Assembly (NCBI GenBank): GCA_963070105.1
Contig: OY718806.1
Location: 4,795,865 to 4,859,864, forward strand
Length of the DNA stretch: 64,000 nucleotides
Source: Litomosoides sigmodontis
Lineage: Eukaryota > Nematoda > Chromadorea > Rhabditida > Onchocercidae
Reading direction: 5' to 3'
The first letter of the stretch is position 1, and the number at the start of each line of letters is the position of its first letter. This document shows positions 34,810 to 48,500 of this stretch, in pieces. Made by a program: the position numbers and the translations under genes. The notes beneath the pieces are model-generated. The model ran no database searches. It had not been told where the DNA came from and was given only the letters and a program-made list of their open reading frames with translations.

Positions 34810-37800
34810 GTCACATTCTATAATTAAGGTTACTGATAAAAGTAATGAATGCCATTATTAATTTCTTAATTCTTATTTTATTTTCGATTGCAATTTTTTT
34901 TGCGAAATAAGATCACTACCGTTAAAAACAACGAAAAAAAGTGTCCTTCCCGAGAAATGAATTCTGCTTTCTGCCATCCACAAATTTTCTTTAACGGAAC
35001 TCGTTTCTTTTTGTTACTTTTGAACTTCTCCTTCTTGTCCGTACTGGCGTATAGGACTTCAATTTAAATCAATTCAAAAATGTTCAGTTTGAAATGACTC
35101 ATGGTTTCAACTTTTATTATTGGTTTTCCTGTTCAGCATCTTATTTTGCTTTTTTGCTACACAAAAGGCATCTCCAACCTTTGAGTACTGATCGCATTAA
35201 ATTGCGAAATGGGGAAGGTTGATATCTTAACTCTCAATCATCCTCAGGCTATAATAGCACTACGACTGCATTATAAAGTCAAATTAAGTACATTTCCAAA
35301 AATTTGAGTGAAATCCGTTCTTTTCCTAATGTTATTTTTCTTTTTAGAGGCTTATTACTTTCCCACGCAGATAATTTAGTGAATAACAATGAGTTAAATT
35401 AACCAATAAATGACAGTAAAGACACCTACGGCCTCTTCTAAGTTGTAAAGATTACGGGTAGTCAATGCGACGTATTTCATTTGGAAACAGCCGAGTAGCG
35501 AATTATAATTTATTTGTGATTTAAAAGTAGAAAACCTCATTAGAATTTCCTAAAATTTTTGAATACGTTCGTTGCTTAAATCCTCTGACCAATGTGGAGG
35601 TAAATTACCTGATAAGTTAAAATAAGGTAAAAAAAGCTCTTGATGTCTGTTAGTTATATACCTTTCTAATTTAAATTAGATAAATTTTTTAAATTCAATT
35701 TTTCGTACTGTAATTCTCTTGCATCCTCCTTTTCAATTAAAATGTGTTATGTAACTTCAAATCGGTGACCTTGTAGGAATGCCTTCCATTCTCTTCCGTG
35801 ATCCAATCAATCGTCTTACTACACTTTTCCTTCCTTCATTTCTTGTATACCTGAAAAAAAAACTAGAGTGCTGGAGGCAGTCGAATTTCTCCATGTAGTC
35901 ATGATCGGTCTACGAAATTTTAAAATCACAAATAAAACGAATCGATCAAGGGAAACCAGTAGTAATAATTTTAAGTCAACTCACTTGAACAAAGGGAGAA
36001 TAATTGTAAACTAAGAAAAGTGAAACAGGAAATTTATTGCAAACAACAGTAATGATGGCAGTGCGAAGAAGCTGTGGTATTGGAAACGAATTTAAGTAGA
36101 CGTTAAATCTTTAGTGGATTAATTTGATTAACAACTGAGATTAGCACTTTATTTCAGATTCTTTATTAGAAGTCTCTGACAAATTATTGACTACGTCAGG
36201 TCCTATCACCACTATGTAATTAATGAAGATGAGGTTTGTGCTATTTATCACTACTAATTAGCGTGCTATACATATGTACGTGTATATGCCAAATTTTTAC
36301 TCATTTATACGTAATTCGATCAGCATAACAGCGCTAATGAAGCAATGACACTTCAAAATCCTAAAATGCAGCAGGGAAGCAATGACAGGTGTTTAGGATT
36401 AAAATTGCTCTCTAAGCTAATCTAAAAATATTTACCTCATTGCTCTACTAGTGTTAACAAGTTGTATTTCTTGCGTTATAATGTAGTTGAGCTTGGATGA
36501 GAAATGACTAACCGTGTCGGCTTAAAATTTCTGCAATTTTCTGAATTTTTCTTATTTCGTAACTGCTATAAAAAAAATAAGTCACGCAATTGTCAGACTA
36601 ATTGCTAAGCGCAGTTTGTTCCTGATTTATGGCACGCTCGACGCTGGACGGCATGGAAAAGAAGAAGTAAGTGATGACGGTAAATGTACCACAGATCACT
36701 TATCAAGTTTAATTAAAATGGTGCAAGTTTTTTTCTCCTCATAATACTATCATCCCTTAAATAGGCTCCTTTCCCTGGCATTATCTTCAGAATAAGACTA
36801 TATCGTAACTTTCAAGTTACAACTTACAGCTTTCATAATGATTAGTAAAATGAGTTCACAGAGAGAAAAGAAATGACTTAAAGTTCATTCAACTCGTTTC
36901 TTCTTCTTGGGTAATTATTTTCGTCATTTCTACGGAAACTCGCTTGTACATTCTGACTTGGAAGCACCTTTGTCGTCCTCATTCATTGACGGACATTTCC
37001 ATGATGTTTTGTTCGAGCACTTGCAAATTCAGCTATCACTCATTCTCTGGCTATTGCAGTCTATTCTGCCATTTATAAAATTTTTTCACAATTTACCTTT
37101 GCAATATAAATTGTCACTGGATTCGACTTACATATGAAATTGTGACCTTCCACACACGTATGGTCTCTTTCAAACTTTCTCACCCTCTTTTTCTCTCACC
37201 CTTTCCTCCTCTAAATGATTATACTTCTGTTGATATTCAAAAATGTCGTATTAGAAAACACCACAGTAGAGGTAGAAAAGGTTCATCACGATAAAAGCGA
37301 TTGTTTTTTTTAAAGCAAATACGAGAAAAGCGATTGTGACTGGAGAAGTAGGAAAGGAACAAACAGCACTGCAATTTCTTTTCTAATTTTATTGATATGA
37401 CGTAACTCACCAACAAATTTGCTTTCCTTTCCCTTTTTTGAGAACGTAAGAGATGGGACGAGAAGGTTAAACATAGTCACGGCAATTAAATATAGTACAG
37501 GTAAAAGACCAAGTTTTAATTTTTCATAACTCTTTCAACTCATTGCCCGGATCTGATCATTACAGCGTTTATCGTTCTTCTTCCGATTGACAGCCAGTTG
37601 AATCATAATACTGCGATTGAAACAGACTCAACACACATGATCCGAACCTAGTGGTAGGTTTGTATGTTAAAAACTGTCGGGGATTTCAGCGGATAACCTC
37701 AAATCACCTGTGGAATTTCCTGGCGTTAGACTATTCGGGTCACAATTTGCCAAAGAATAAGATGGACATAAATTTTTTTCCATAAATTTCATTAGAGGGC

Positions 37801-40019
37801 GCATGTACTAATGTCGTGATTGAATGAAGTTTCGCCCTGCATTTATCAATTCCTCCAACTGTAAAAAATATCTTTCGAAAGGATGTACAAGATGTCACAA
37901 AATGTATTGTTCTGCAACTTCAACGGTGCATGAAACATATTTCCTTGAAAAGTCTGCTTTCAAACACCTCTTACCGAATTATTCCTCCGTTTGATAACTT
38001 ATTTAAAATTCAAAAAACTCATTGTATTTAAGAGCAACGAGGTGGTAGTAAAACGATGGTGCATAATTTAATATCAGACAAATTTTGACACATAATTTGA
38101 GCAGAAATTTGCAACAATAATCTAGGACATAATAAAATAACAAAAACGAGGATACTTGATGTTACTACACTTCAGAAAATGTCCTATGGCCATGTAAAAC
38201 GTATTTTGCTTCGAAAAGAGATTCATATAAAGTTCATTTGTTTCCCGAAAATTCTTAGATCTGATGCTCAACCACTTTTTGATAAAAATTGCGCTTATTG
38301 AGAATTATATGGGATTGAAATATAAATGCACTGTATGATTGCTTGCAAGGAATTATCGTATGCCGTCTGCTTTCCATTACAGTCAGTAATTAATCAAAAA
38401 TTTCCGCATGGAATGACAATTAAAGCCTACTCACTTTAAGACATATCAAATCTGAGGACAGTTTTTATCATCTAGATTTATAATAATTTCATTTGGTTTA
38501 TTGAAAATGAGATAATGAACTAAATTGAAGCGAAGCAGGTGAAAATTAAGATCGAAACATAACTTTGTAATTAAACACCATTTGGAATTACTCCTCATTA
38601 CTCGAACACCACGATATCTGAGTTGGATTTCGTGATTCAGTTTATCTTCATAATTTGGAACAAGAATAAGCACTTCATTTAAATTAGAATTGCCTCACCT
38701 TTCAGCAGAAAGTATTTAAGCTTTCAAAGACTACTTGTCAATTTGGCTTGTATATTTTTAACTTTATATACTTAAAAGAAAGTTTAAGCAGAAAAAAAGG
38801 CACTCACAGGTGAACAACCTACCATTAGCAGTTATGAAAATTAAATGTCGACAGAGGCGAAAAACAATTGTAGTTACTTTACAAGCTACAACAACGCGAG
38901 CATATAGAATCAACCAGAGGTAAACATATTTCACGTAACTTGGAAGTCTTGATGTGATTGGCAGTTCTCAAGTAAATTTTAAAGTGCATCCGGCAAAACC
39001 GATACTTTAATATAACGTGAGAAAATGTTACTCAACTTTTTTTATTAGCTTCATTCCTAGTTCCCACGTAGCTCTCCCAACCTAAGATGTTGTCTATACT
39101 TCGTTTCAGCACGGACAAAATCAGTTGAATGGAAGTAAATTAGGTAGTATTCCATAAGCCAATTCATTTCCACCCCATCCTCACTCATATAAAACTGGAA
39201 GTCTAGACGTTTTTTCCCACAGATACGCAGGCAAAGAAAGGAAAACGAAGTCCATCTGGAAGCGCACTGTCCTTTTTCAGACCATCAAAACGAAGCGATC
39301 CTTGCTACATTGAATATCTACTTTCACTGAGATTGTTCTATCAATCTCCCAAATAAAGCTATCACAAATAATTTGCTTGTGAATTAATAAACGAGTGCTT
39401 CACAACAGCGCCTACTGTATAAGATGGCGAGTTGTTGAGAATATAGGTTAGGCCGAATGAATTTTTTTGCTGCACCGAGCCGAAAGCGCCATGGCATCAT
39501 TGTATTGCGCTAATAAATAATCCGAAATAAACTGGCTCACACGCCAGTATTCTTACCAAATTTCGCATCCGAACTTGATAATTCAGATTAAAAAAGAGAT
39601 TAAAACTTAGGTACTGCAGTTTCATTTCATGCTACCGCTACTGTAATCTACAATGTATAATACACGGATTAGGTTTCCTGAGTGGCGATACACGTAGGAA
39701 CTTCATTGAACACTGAGATCAATATTAAAAGAACTGACACCAAGCGGAAAAAAGGCACGAATGTGAGAAAATAGACAACGAATATCAACGATAAGATACA
39801 TGCACAATTTAGTTGAAGAAACGACATAATTTAATAACATTACATAGATGGAAGTAAAAATATAAATATCTTCACAAAATAAAACGTTGTCAAAGTTTGC
39901 AACGTAATAAACAAAAACGTATTAATACATTAAGGAAATATCCGAGACATCATCAAAACTTGGAAAATAATCAAGTGATAATGCAATAAAAATTCGAAAA
40001 TCGAGCTCGTCAAAATTTA

Positions 40020-40615
40020 CAAACTAATAAAATAAAAATGTGCAACAATTATGGAAACATCCGAAAATAAAGTCACCAAAATTTGCAACATAATAAATCA
40101 ACCGTTACCAAAATTTGCAACGTAATAAACATTACCAAAGTTTGCAACGCAATAAAATAAACGTTACCAAAAATTGCAACGTAGTAAATTAAACGTTACC
40201 AAAATTAGGAAAGTAATAAACGTTACTAAAATTTGCAACACAATACATAAACGTTATCATAATTAGAATGTAATAAACACCATCAAAATTTGCAACGCAA
40301 TAAGTTAAACGTTACTAAAATTAGGAACGTAATAAACGTTACTAAAATTTGCAATGTAATAAAATAAACGTTATCAAGGATTACAAATAAAATAAACGTT
40401 ACCAAAATTTGTAACGTAAACATCACCAAAATTTGCAGCGTAATAAATTAAGCGTTACCAAAATTAGGGACGTAATAAACGTTACCAAATTTTGCAGTGT
40501 AATCAGCGTTACCAAAATTTGCAATGTTATAAAATAAGCGCTACCAAAATTTGCGACATAAAGCGTAATAACGCATCGGAAACATTCGAAAATTAGACGT
40601 TACCAAATTTTGCAA
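40020..40615. repeat. degenerate tandem repeat, about 27-33 base unit
   Basis: About twenty diverged copies of a unit close to ACGTTACCAAAATTTGCA followed by ACGTAATAAA, alternating between about 27 and 33 bases because of a variable AATAA spacer. Less clear copies extend left to about 39890. The copies keep the core CCAAAATTTGCAACGTAATAAA with substitutions such as AATTAGGAACG. It is a minisatellite without open reading frame. Confidence 0.88.
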
Positions 40616-41097
40616 CTTTTCGACTGAAAACAATCAAAAATTCGACTAGAAATATGAATCGATTGAAGCAAATGAAAAAATGTGGAAGAAATTACCATCG
40701 TGAATCTTTCTAACGTTCAGGTTAGAATCACTTGACACATCTACGATGCCTTGAAAATATCACAGTTTGTGGTTAAAAAAAACCTATCATCTATCATATA
40801 ATGCATCGAACTATTTTACTATAAAAAAGAAAGACCCCGGTTTTTACAGAATTTTTGCGAAACGCCATAATTTTCAATGCATTTTATGATAGAAGTGGTC
40901 AGGTTGCTCTTCCAAATGAAATCCGAAAAAATAATAGTTAGTAAATCATCAGTGAACCTTAAACTTCACGAGTTTGAAGGCTCTGACGTCTTGGATTAAG
41001 GCAGCTCAATGAGCAATTACTACAAGTTTTTAAACTTAAACATACATTAAAGATGTGATGTTTTGAATTCAAATACGAAATTTGGTATCAGGGTAAT

Positions 41098-44000
41098 TCA
41101 AGAACCATTTCTGCTGGTTTTCATTTTCCACCACGTTTTCACGCTTTCGTGTCCTTCCTCTGTAATAACTAGCAGCTTCTGCGCATCATCACTCCACAGT
41201 AAGATACCTAAAGACAAGTTCAAAAGAAAGGACTCCGATATTTCGCACGAAAAAAAGCGTTAAAAGAATTTAGAATAGAACTGAATTCAAACGAATAGAA
41301 ATTATTTATTCAAAAAATGAAATGAGAAAAAGTGAAGTGAACTTCTGTAGATATACCTTGAGAATTGACGTGTACTTTTAAACCAAAATATTCTTTTTCG
41401 GATTCAAATGATGAATAAACGGCAGCATTGTATAGCACTAAACGTTGCCTTTCATCTTCCCAAAGTCGTATCTGATCGGCAACAGTAATCGGTACACTGT
41501 GTATTACTCCTCCGCATTCAGTTCTGACTGCATAAATTGCTGGATGAGCATTTGCGCGTAGAAACGATATAATTTGTGATGCTCTTATACCAACCTGTAA
41601 TATATTCCCTCCATCCATATAAAACATCTGTACTATAAAGTAACAATCGATCCATTTCCGCCAAAGATACCGCAAATCTTTAATTTATGGATTTAAACAA
41701 ACTAGTCGAAACAACAGAAATACCTGAAAAGCTCTTCTTACAGCCTCCCGAGACAACACACCCACGGACATATCGTTGAATCTGAAAATAAAAAAACTTC
41801 TCGAAAAAGCAAAAAAATATACATTTGCAATACAAAAAAACGACCCATAAAAACACTACTAATTTGTAGAAAAAACCTGTAAAGCATTTCTGTAAATGTC
41901 GAAAGTATTGCAAGTTGCAAGGTTGAATCTGTGTATGCATAAACACGATAGTTTGTCTCTACTATCACAAAGCCGTTTTGATTACGGCTTCCTATGCATG
42001 TTTCAGAAGTATAGGAAATATTGGCCAAATGATTCAGTAAAGGAGTTAGGAAGAAAAACCTGTAAAGAACAATAAATCACAAAAATCTTATGAAACTAGT
42101 CCAATTAATTTAAACAGTACTTTTTGACAGTTCACAAAAAATAGAACTTAGAATATGACTGCAAACTGACCCGTCTTTTCTCTTCCTTATAAAAATCAAT
42201 CCCAATTCTCTGAGGTGCATTAGAAAATTTTTGATAGGTTCAGGCCAACTTTCACTGATAAGAAATGCTCGACTACCGGCAGGCCGTGAATCATTGGCCG
42301 GTGCAGTATCACCGCAAGTATTACCAGAATATAACGTTAATCTAAATATGCCAGTTACTAGCTGTATACGCAATCAAAAGAGTATTAATAGAACACAAAT
42401 TTGTTTAACAAAACATCATCAAAAAACCAAAAAATTTAAAACATAGCAACAGAACAATTAATAAACTGCCTGAACAAAAAATCAAATTCCTCGATAACAT
42501 CGATACCAGCTACCTCTTGCATATGAAAATAATGCAATAGGTAGGTCCAAATTTGATCCGAACGGTTTAACAAGAGAAATTGGAAACCGGCAGATGTTAT
42601 TTCTATATCACCGTCATCTAAATTAGAAAATTACATACTTACTATATTCAAGTGTCCTTTAAAGTTTATGGAAAATCTTAACAGGTAGTGCAACTTGAAA
42701 AATGGAAAAAAACTAACCACTTTCATTGCTCGTTAAACCGGCAGATCTAAAAAGCATTTTAGTGGTTCCACTGACACCCTGTTCGCTTTTCTGCGACGGC
42801 AAAGCCAAATAGTGCAATATGCATTCCCATCTTTCATTTGCTTTTTTTCCGAGATCTTTATTTGCCGATTTTCGAGTTTTTTCATCGTAATCAGTAACTA
42901 CACTGAGCTCTGATGCTTTCGATAATCCAATACGAGTAGCATTAAGATATGCGCGACGATAAACAGGCTGAAAAACGAGCAATTTCATTAACAGAACCGT
43001 TAGGAAAGGATTAAATATTGTATTTATGGCAAGAATACACACACTTACCTGATAGTGAATCTTTTCAAATAAATTCATTAACCAGCAGCCACGCGATCTT
43101 TTGATAGATGCGACCACAAAATATGAAGTGACAAAAATTAAAATGAATGAGGTTTATATAATACATTTTTAATACTCTAGCAAGTTTTAAAGACCATTCT
43201 TAAAAGGCGCACTTTTCTCAATCGGTCGTTTGCAGTAACAAAAATATTAAGAACTAAACTCACATTAATCCTAACTTCTTCATTCCCAATAATTATCCTC
43301 AGTTTTCTCAATCCATCGATATGACTCGTCATTACGGTCTCGAAATCCGGGACTGACCATGCACGCCATTCACTAAATAAAGTAACGATCATTTTCATTA
43401 CAGTGCCAGAAGGTAGGGAGTCTACTATTATACTACAGTTAACATCATTCTACATGTAAATACACAGCTACACTAGCAGACACCTGGAACTAGTCTGTGA
43501 ATTTCAGAATAGTCGGTGTATTTCAGAAAAAAAAATTTCCAGCTCAGTATCTTCTAAGCCTCCGAGGAAAGAATTCAAGCATAACGTCGCATACCACATT
43601 TGAAGCAGAACTATTATTACAGTGTTTTCATTAGATTAATTTATTAAAATAGACGTTTGCACTAACTTTTTCAATTTCTCTACTAAGCTTTTTCAAATGC
43701 AATCAGTACTTGTAATTTGTTAATTAACGTATTCATTGATTCTGTGGATTTACAAGCGGAATGTCAAAACGTAAAAATAAAACCCAGAAAGATCTTAATA
43801 TACAGATACCTCATTATCCCATTTTGTTGAACAAACGTCTATCTATTTCTTTTTCTACATGTCAAATTAGAATAAACTATTCTAAATCTCATAAGAGAAA
43901 ATGAATATCATTTAAGCTTTTTTCAAAGCAAAAATTGCATTCAGTTAACTACCATTGAAAAAATGCTCGAAAGCGACAGTTTCCAAACCAAGAATTCACA

Positions 44001-44316
44001 TTATCAAGGAAACATGGACCGTTACTGCTGAACGCAATTTATGTGCATTAAAAGTTGATTATTCAGTCACTCTTTCTCAACACACCATTAACAAACACAA
44101 ATTACCTCAACATTTCTCATCTCAAATTTCAAAACCTTACCACTTCATTTCGGCACCACTTAGCCACAGCGTTTTCAGAATAAGCTGCTGTGAGAGTTCT
44201 GGTAGGATCCGGAAAATAGCAAATGATACTGCGGGAGATGAATACAGCTTATTTAGGTGGTCAGTGGTACAACTGCTCAAGTATTCCAGTAATGGCTGCC
44301 CATTCCAAATCGACAT
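41098..44316 (-). CDS. TFIIH core subunit p52 (GTF2H4 / Tfb2)
   Basis: Subunit 4 of transcription/repair factor TFIIH, which anchors and stimulates the XPB ATPase in promoter opening and nucleotide excision repair. Nine exons: 44141-44316 (ATG), 43264-43372, 42721-42967, 42470-42617, 42171-42341, 41877-42059, 41724-41781, 41357-41594, 41098-41207 (TGA); 1,440 coding bases, 479 residues (human 462). Recognisable in order: [108 protein letters not shown], the XPB-contact segment [29 protein letters not shown] and the C-terminal [18 protein letters not shown]. The intron 42342-42469 starts with GC (CAG|GCAGTT). The join of exon 1 to exon 2 is the least certain: about eight residues fewer than human there, so a micro-exon could be missed. 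Confidence 0.95.
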
Positions 44317-45594
44317 TTGAACCTTATAAAGATAAACGCAAGGGTTACGTCGAAATGTTTCTTTTCTAAACATTAAAGTGTAACTGTCAATCTTTCCAAA
44401 TTTGAGGAAACATCAATACAATAAGCATAATTTTTACTAAATTCCTTTAAAGCAGGAATGAACATTGACAGTTCTTCAAAAAACTTGTCTAACTGTTAGA
44501 TTACATATATAAATACACATGCATGTGCACATGTACATGTTATATTATTTTTCATTACATTATTATATATATGTTTCCTACATATATGTGTATACAGGAA
44601 ACATACATAGAGCTGCGAATCACAACACAGTACTCAGATTATGCTCAAATTATCCACCCACACACTGCTGATTTTATACAAGGCAATATTTTCCAAAGTG
44701 CACCAAAAAAACTAACTTCCTAGAAGAGATAGTTGGACGTTTCCCACAAAACTATCCGGGAAATTTTATGCAGCTAATAGCTGTAATCAAATGTTGGAAA
44801 TTCGGCAAACTTATTTTTATGTCGGTGTGCATACTGCAAAACGAAGAGCTGGAGATCTTAAAGCACCGTGCTCCTTGTGTCACTAAATTTTTGAGCAGAA
44901 TATAAGGTGCATGCAATAGATGTGCACGCGGAAAAAAAGCAACACAAACGGAACCGCCCGTAATGGACATACCAAACAGCAAGAGTTGGCTCCCCGATGA
45001 ACACTCTCTTAAAAAGCATAAATCTAATTTAGAGTAATTAATCTTTTGAAACCTAAATTCAACGTGAGGCGAACATATCGCAACTCTAAATTCATTACAA
45101 ACTAACGCAGCAATTTGCTATTTTAATGCGCCAAACAAATTATTACTTTTCTATTCTTAGTAAACAGAAAATTCAAACAACAAATCTGGAAATTTAACTG
45201 TAATAAATGTGAGAATAAAACTGTAGCCTGAGAAATCAACTACTGTAATATATACCAAAGTCAATGTAGTACGACGCTGAATGGAAAAAAGAACATATAA
45301 AGATAACCTCTGTGGAGAAAACACGAAAAATCATAATTCTCCATATGTCAATGAGAAAATGACTTTTGCAAGTGGATGAACCTCGATATGACGAAATTTT
45401 TATTTTGTTGATTTAGGCTTTAAAATTTCACATTTTTTTCATGTTTAATTTTACAAGGGTTTTCAATTTTCCAAAAAACCGCAATATATCACCAGATATC
45501 CACCAAAACCAGTGGAGCATAACAATACCTAACAAGTGGTTACTATTTTAACATTTAAAATATCATTCCAATCACTAGACAAAATGAACAAAAT
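44317..45594. other. intergenic, no recognised gene
   Basis: About 1.3 kb upstream of the TFIIH p52 start codon and downstream of CNOT11. AT-rich; no coding or RNA feature identified. Confidence 0.6.
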
Positions 45595-48500
45595 TCAGTT
45601 ACTGCAACGACCACCTCTGCTATTAGCAATACTTCGTTCGCTGGAACTAGCGGTGGTAACCGTTGAAATGCCTCCAGCTGCTCTCGCTGAAACACCTTGG
45701 GTACTGGAACATGCTGTAACTGAATTTGCAGACGGTTGAAGAGCCATTAAGATAGCTTGATACAGAGAAGCCGCTTCACGCACGTGATTAAATTTCAAGA
45801 CAAAAGCTTGCAATTCTACTGATAACGGCTGAAAGCAAATATTTAATCAAAATTTTGGCAGGAGACTAGCAATGATCCGTTACAAAATTTTCTTCTTCAA
45901 ATCGACTTTAAACTCCATTACAAATCAAAAGTCGTGAGACTGCACATTTTAGACAAAATTAAGAAGTGAGAAAATTATTAGTACAATGTCATTACAAGGA
46001 AGAACATACGCGAACATCCCAAGTGCGGCTTCTAATAAGTGAGGAAAGGAAGACGCACACGACTCGTACTTGACGACACTGCATAAACGGTGTCTGATTT
46101 GGCTCCTCACAACGGCGCACACATGTTGCAATATAACTGTTGAGATATTCTTGTGGAAATTCAACTTGCTAAAGTACGTATGCCAATTCTGTATCTTTTA
46201 ATAGACAAAATCAGTGTAACTATACGAGCGTCTCAGAGAACCGTAATGTTTCATTCCCACTAAGAGGATTAATAAAAGATGTCTTAACTACAATATCCCT
46301 AGTTTTTAATTAGATTTTCCTTCTCACTCAATGTTCTGAATATAAAATGTGATTAATACTACACATTAAGAACAACACACATGTTTTTCTCTACTGCTCA
46401 TGTAGTTCCCAAAACTAATTCTTTGACCTGATACAAATCTTTTTTATGGGGCGACTGCGAACAAAATGTATTAAAAACATGAAAATGAAGCATAACTACT
46501 TATCTTACAATATAAACAAGATAAAAATCTAACTGTAGAATTTAAGATCATGCAACTTATTTCTTATAGATCAAAACAAAACAAGTACACAGTAAAAAAA
46601 GTGGTTAAATTAAAATTCAGACCTCATTTTTATAGGCTTTAAATTTGTTAGTGTTATTAATGTCGAAAACATACAGTGCACAGTTTATTCACTACTTCCA
46701 TGGCTTGTACTGAGATCTTCATTCTAGCAAGCAACTCGAAAAACCTACAAACAAAATGTAATGATCAGCATATATGGTGTAGAGAACTAAAAGAGTTTAA
46801 CAATTTTAGAAAAATATTTACTGAGGCAATTCACTACTATTTTCGGCGATCCGAGCCACAATAACTGCTGCTGCAATTGCCGGATTATCATCAATATATT
46901 TGTCAAACTGAAATTTGCAACTTCAGCCATGAACTCTACAACATTCAAGAAAACCCTGATTTCAAAATAGATAACGACTTTTTAACAAAGACTAAATATA
47001 AACGCAACACAGATGCAATAAATGACCTTGGTTACGGGGATATCTATAAATTTAGCTAATGAAGGATCTTTCGCAATCGCTTCGGATAATTTCTGCGCTT
47101 CAGTTCTTGCAATAATCGAGACTAAAGATTTTTTTAAGAGCTCTGTAGCTTCCACTGAGGTTAACAGCTGTTTCTTCTCGGATAGAACCTTTTGATACTG
47201 CAAAAGATACTTTAAAAACCATTATCATAAGCAAAAACAACATAACTTTAGTTTCGATTCAAAAACGAACTTCAGCGATCGGAGATGCTTCGACCGACGC
47301 ACCTGCTTTCGGTTCTTTCCGAGCGTCACTGTTGGCATTATCCACTTTTTCCTTAGGTGACGCTAACATAGAAGATTCCTCACAAGGCCCAGTTAATTTT
47401 TTGTCATTTGATGCAGGTTTCATAGTACTGGGTGTATTACGAAGTAAAGAATCAACCTGGAAGAAAAACTTGTGTTACGTCCAAAAAATCATTTGAAAAT
47501 TAACTCGCGTTAATTTTCCTTTAATCTTCCTCTCGGATAAAAGCGACACAAATAGAAATCGAAACAGGCAGTTTTAAATCAAAAAAGTACATTCAAATAT
47601 GTTCAAAAAAAATCATTTAGACCAAACCTCATTAGAAACATCTACATAATCCGATTTCAATTCTTTAACCGGCAATGGTGACGTTGTTGATGTTTCCAAC
47701 TTAACGTTCTCTGGCTTCTCACTTATCACTTGGTTTCCATGAACAGTAGTCACTGTATTAGCGACATAAGAAGTGTTGGATAACGTTGGCGTATCTTGTT
47801 TTCCAACACTCGTTTCCATCCACATCGGTTCCAGAATGAAAGGATACAGAAACTGGAACTGAAAAATACTGACATAAAACAAAAACATGCATACGGGTAC
47901 GAAATGGTGTTAGAATTAAGAATTCCGTACAGTTGGTAAAACTAGAAATTTGGGCAAATTCAACCTTACCTCGTCATCTGAGGGAGGCATTAATGAAGGT
48001 GTAACACGATGAAATGAAGGCGGGAGAATTTCAAACAAGTAAGAATTTCTCAATAAATTGGGAAGTAATGTCGATGCCATTGATTCGGCGCTCATTAACT
48101 TTTCACTGAAAACGCTGTTTCCTCATTAAATTTACTTTTAAAAACTGCGAACACAATTTCTATGAAGTCATTAAACTTTACTAAAATAACACTGTAAATC
48201 TTATTTAAAAGCAAAAATAAAACACACCGATCTTTTGTCCCCTCATTTAATATTCTGATAACAGCTGGGGCAGTAACTGATGCAACCGAAGGGTACTTTT
48301 CCTGCCGATTTTTAAGCGCCGTTATATATCGTTTTATATCAAAATCCTTTAAAAGAAGCAAATAGAAATCGAATTTACAAAAAAATAATTTGGCTCAGCA
48401 AACACAACCTGCTTTGGAATTATCATCATGGTAATATCGACTGGGGATCGGTTGGTAATTTCGTCCAACATTCCTGTTAATAAGCAACCAGTAATATATT

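Larger units (their letters stand above)
32850..41097. other. 8 kb gene-poor region
   Basis: From the collagen start codon to the TFIIH p52 stop codon. The first few hundred bases are the collagen promoter region. Two weak plus-strand gene candidates are listed separately in the findings (34.26-34.81 kb and 36.63 kb). The region holds a CA microsatellite near 34.1 kb and a degenerate tandem repeat at 40.0-40.6 kb. A GTG-started 110-codon frame at 33101 has no domain and is not annotated. Nothing else was recognised. Confidence 0.55.

Noticed and set aside
40020..40615. Regular spaced repeats suggesting a CRISPR array
   Set aside because: Units are contiguous and diverged with no unique spacers, and the genome is eukaryotic.
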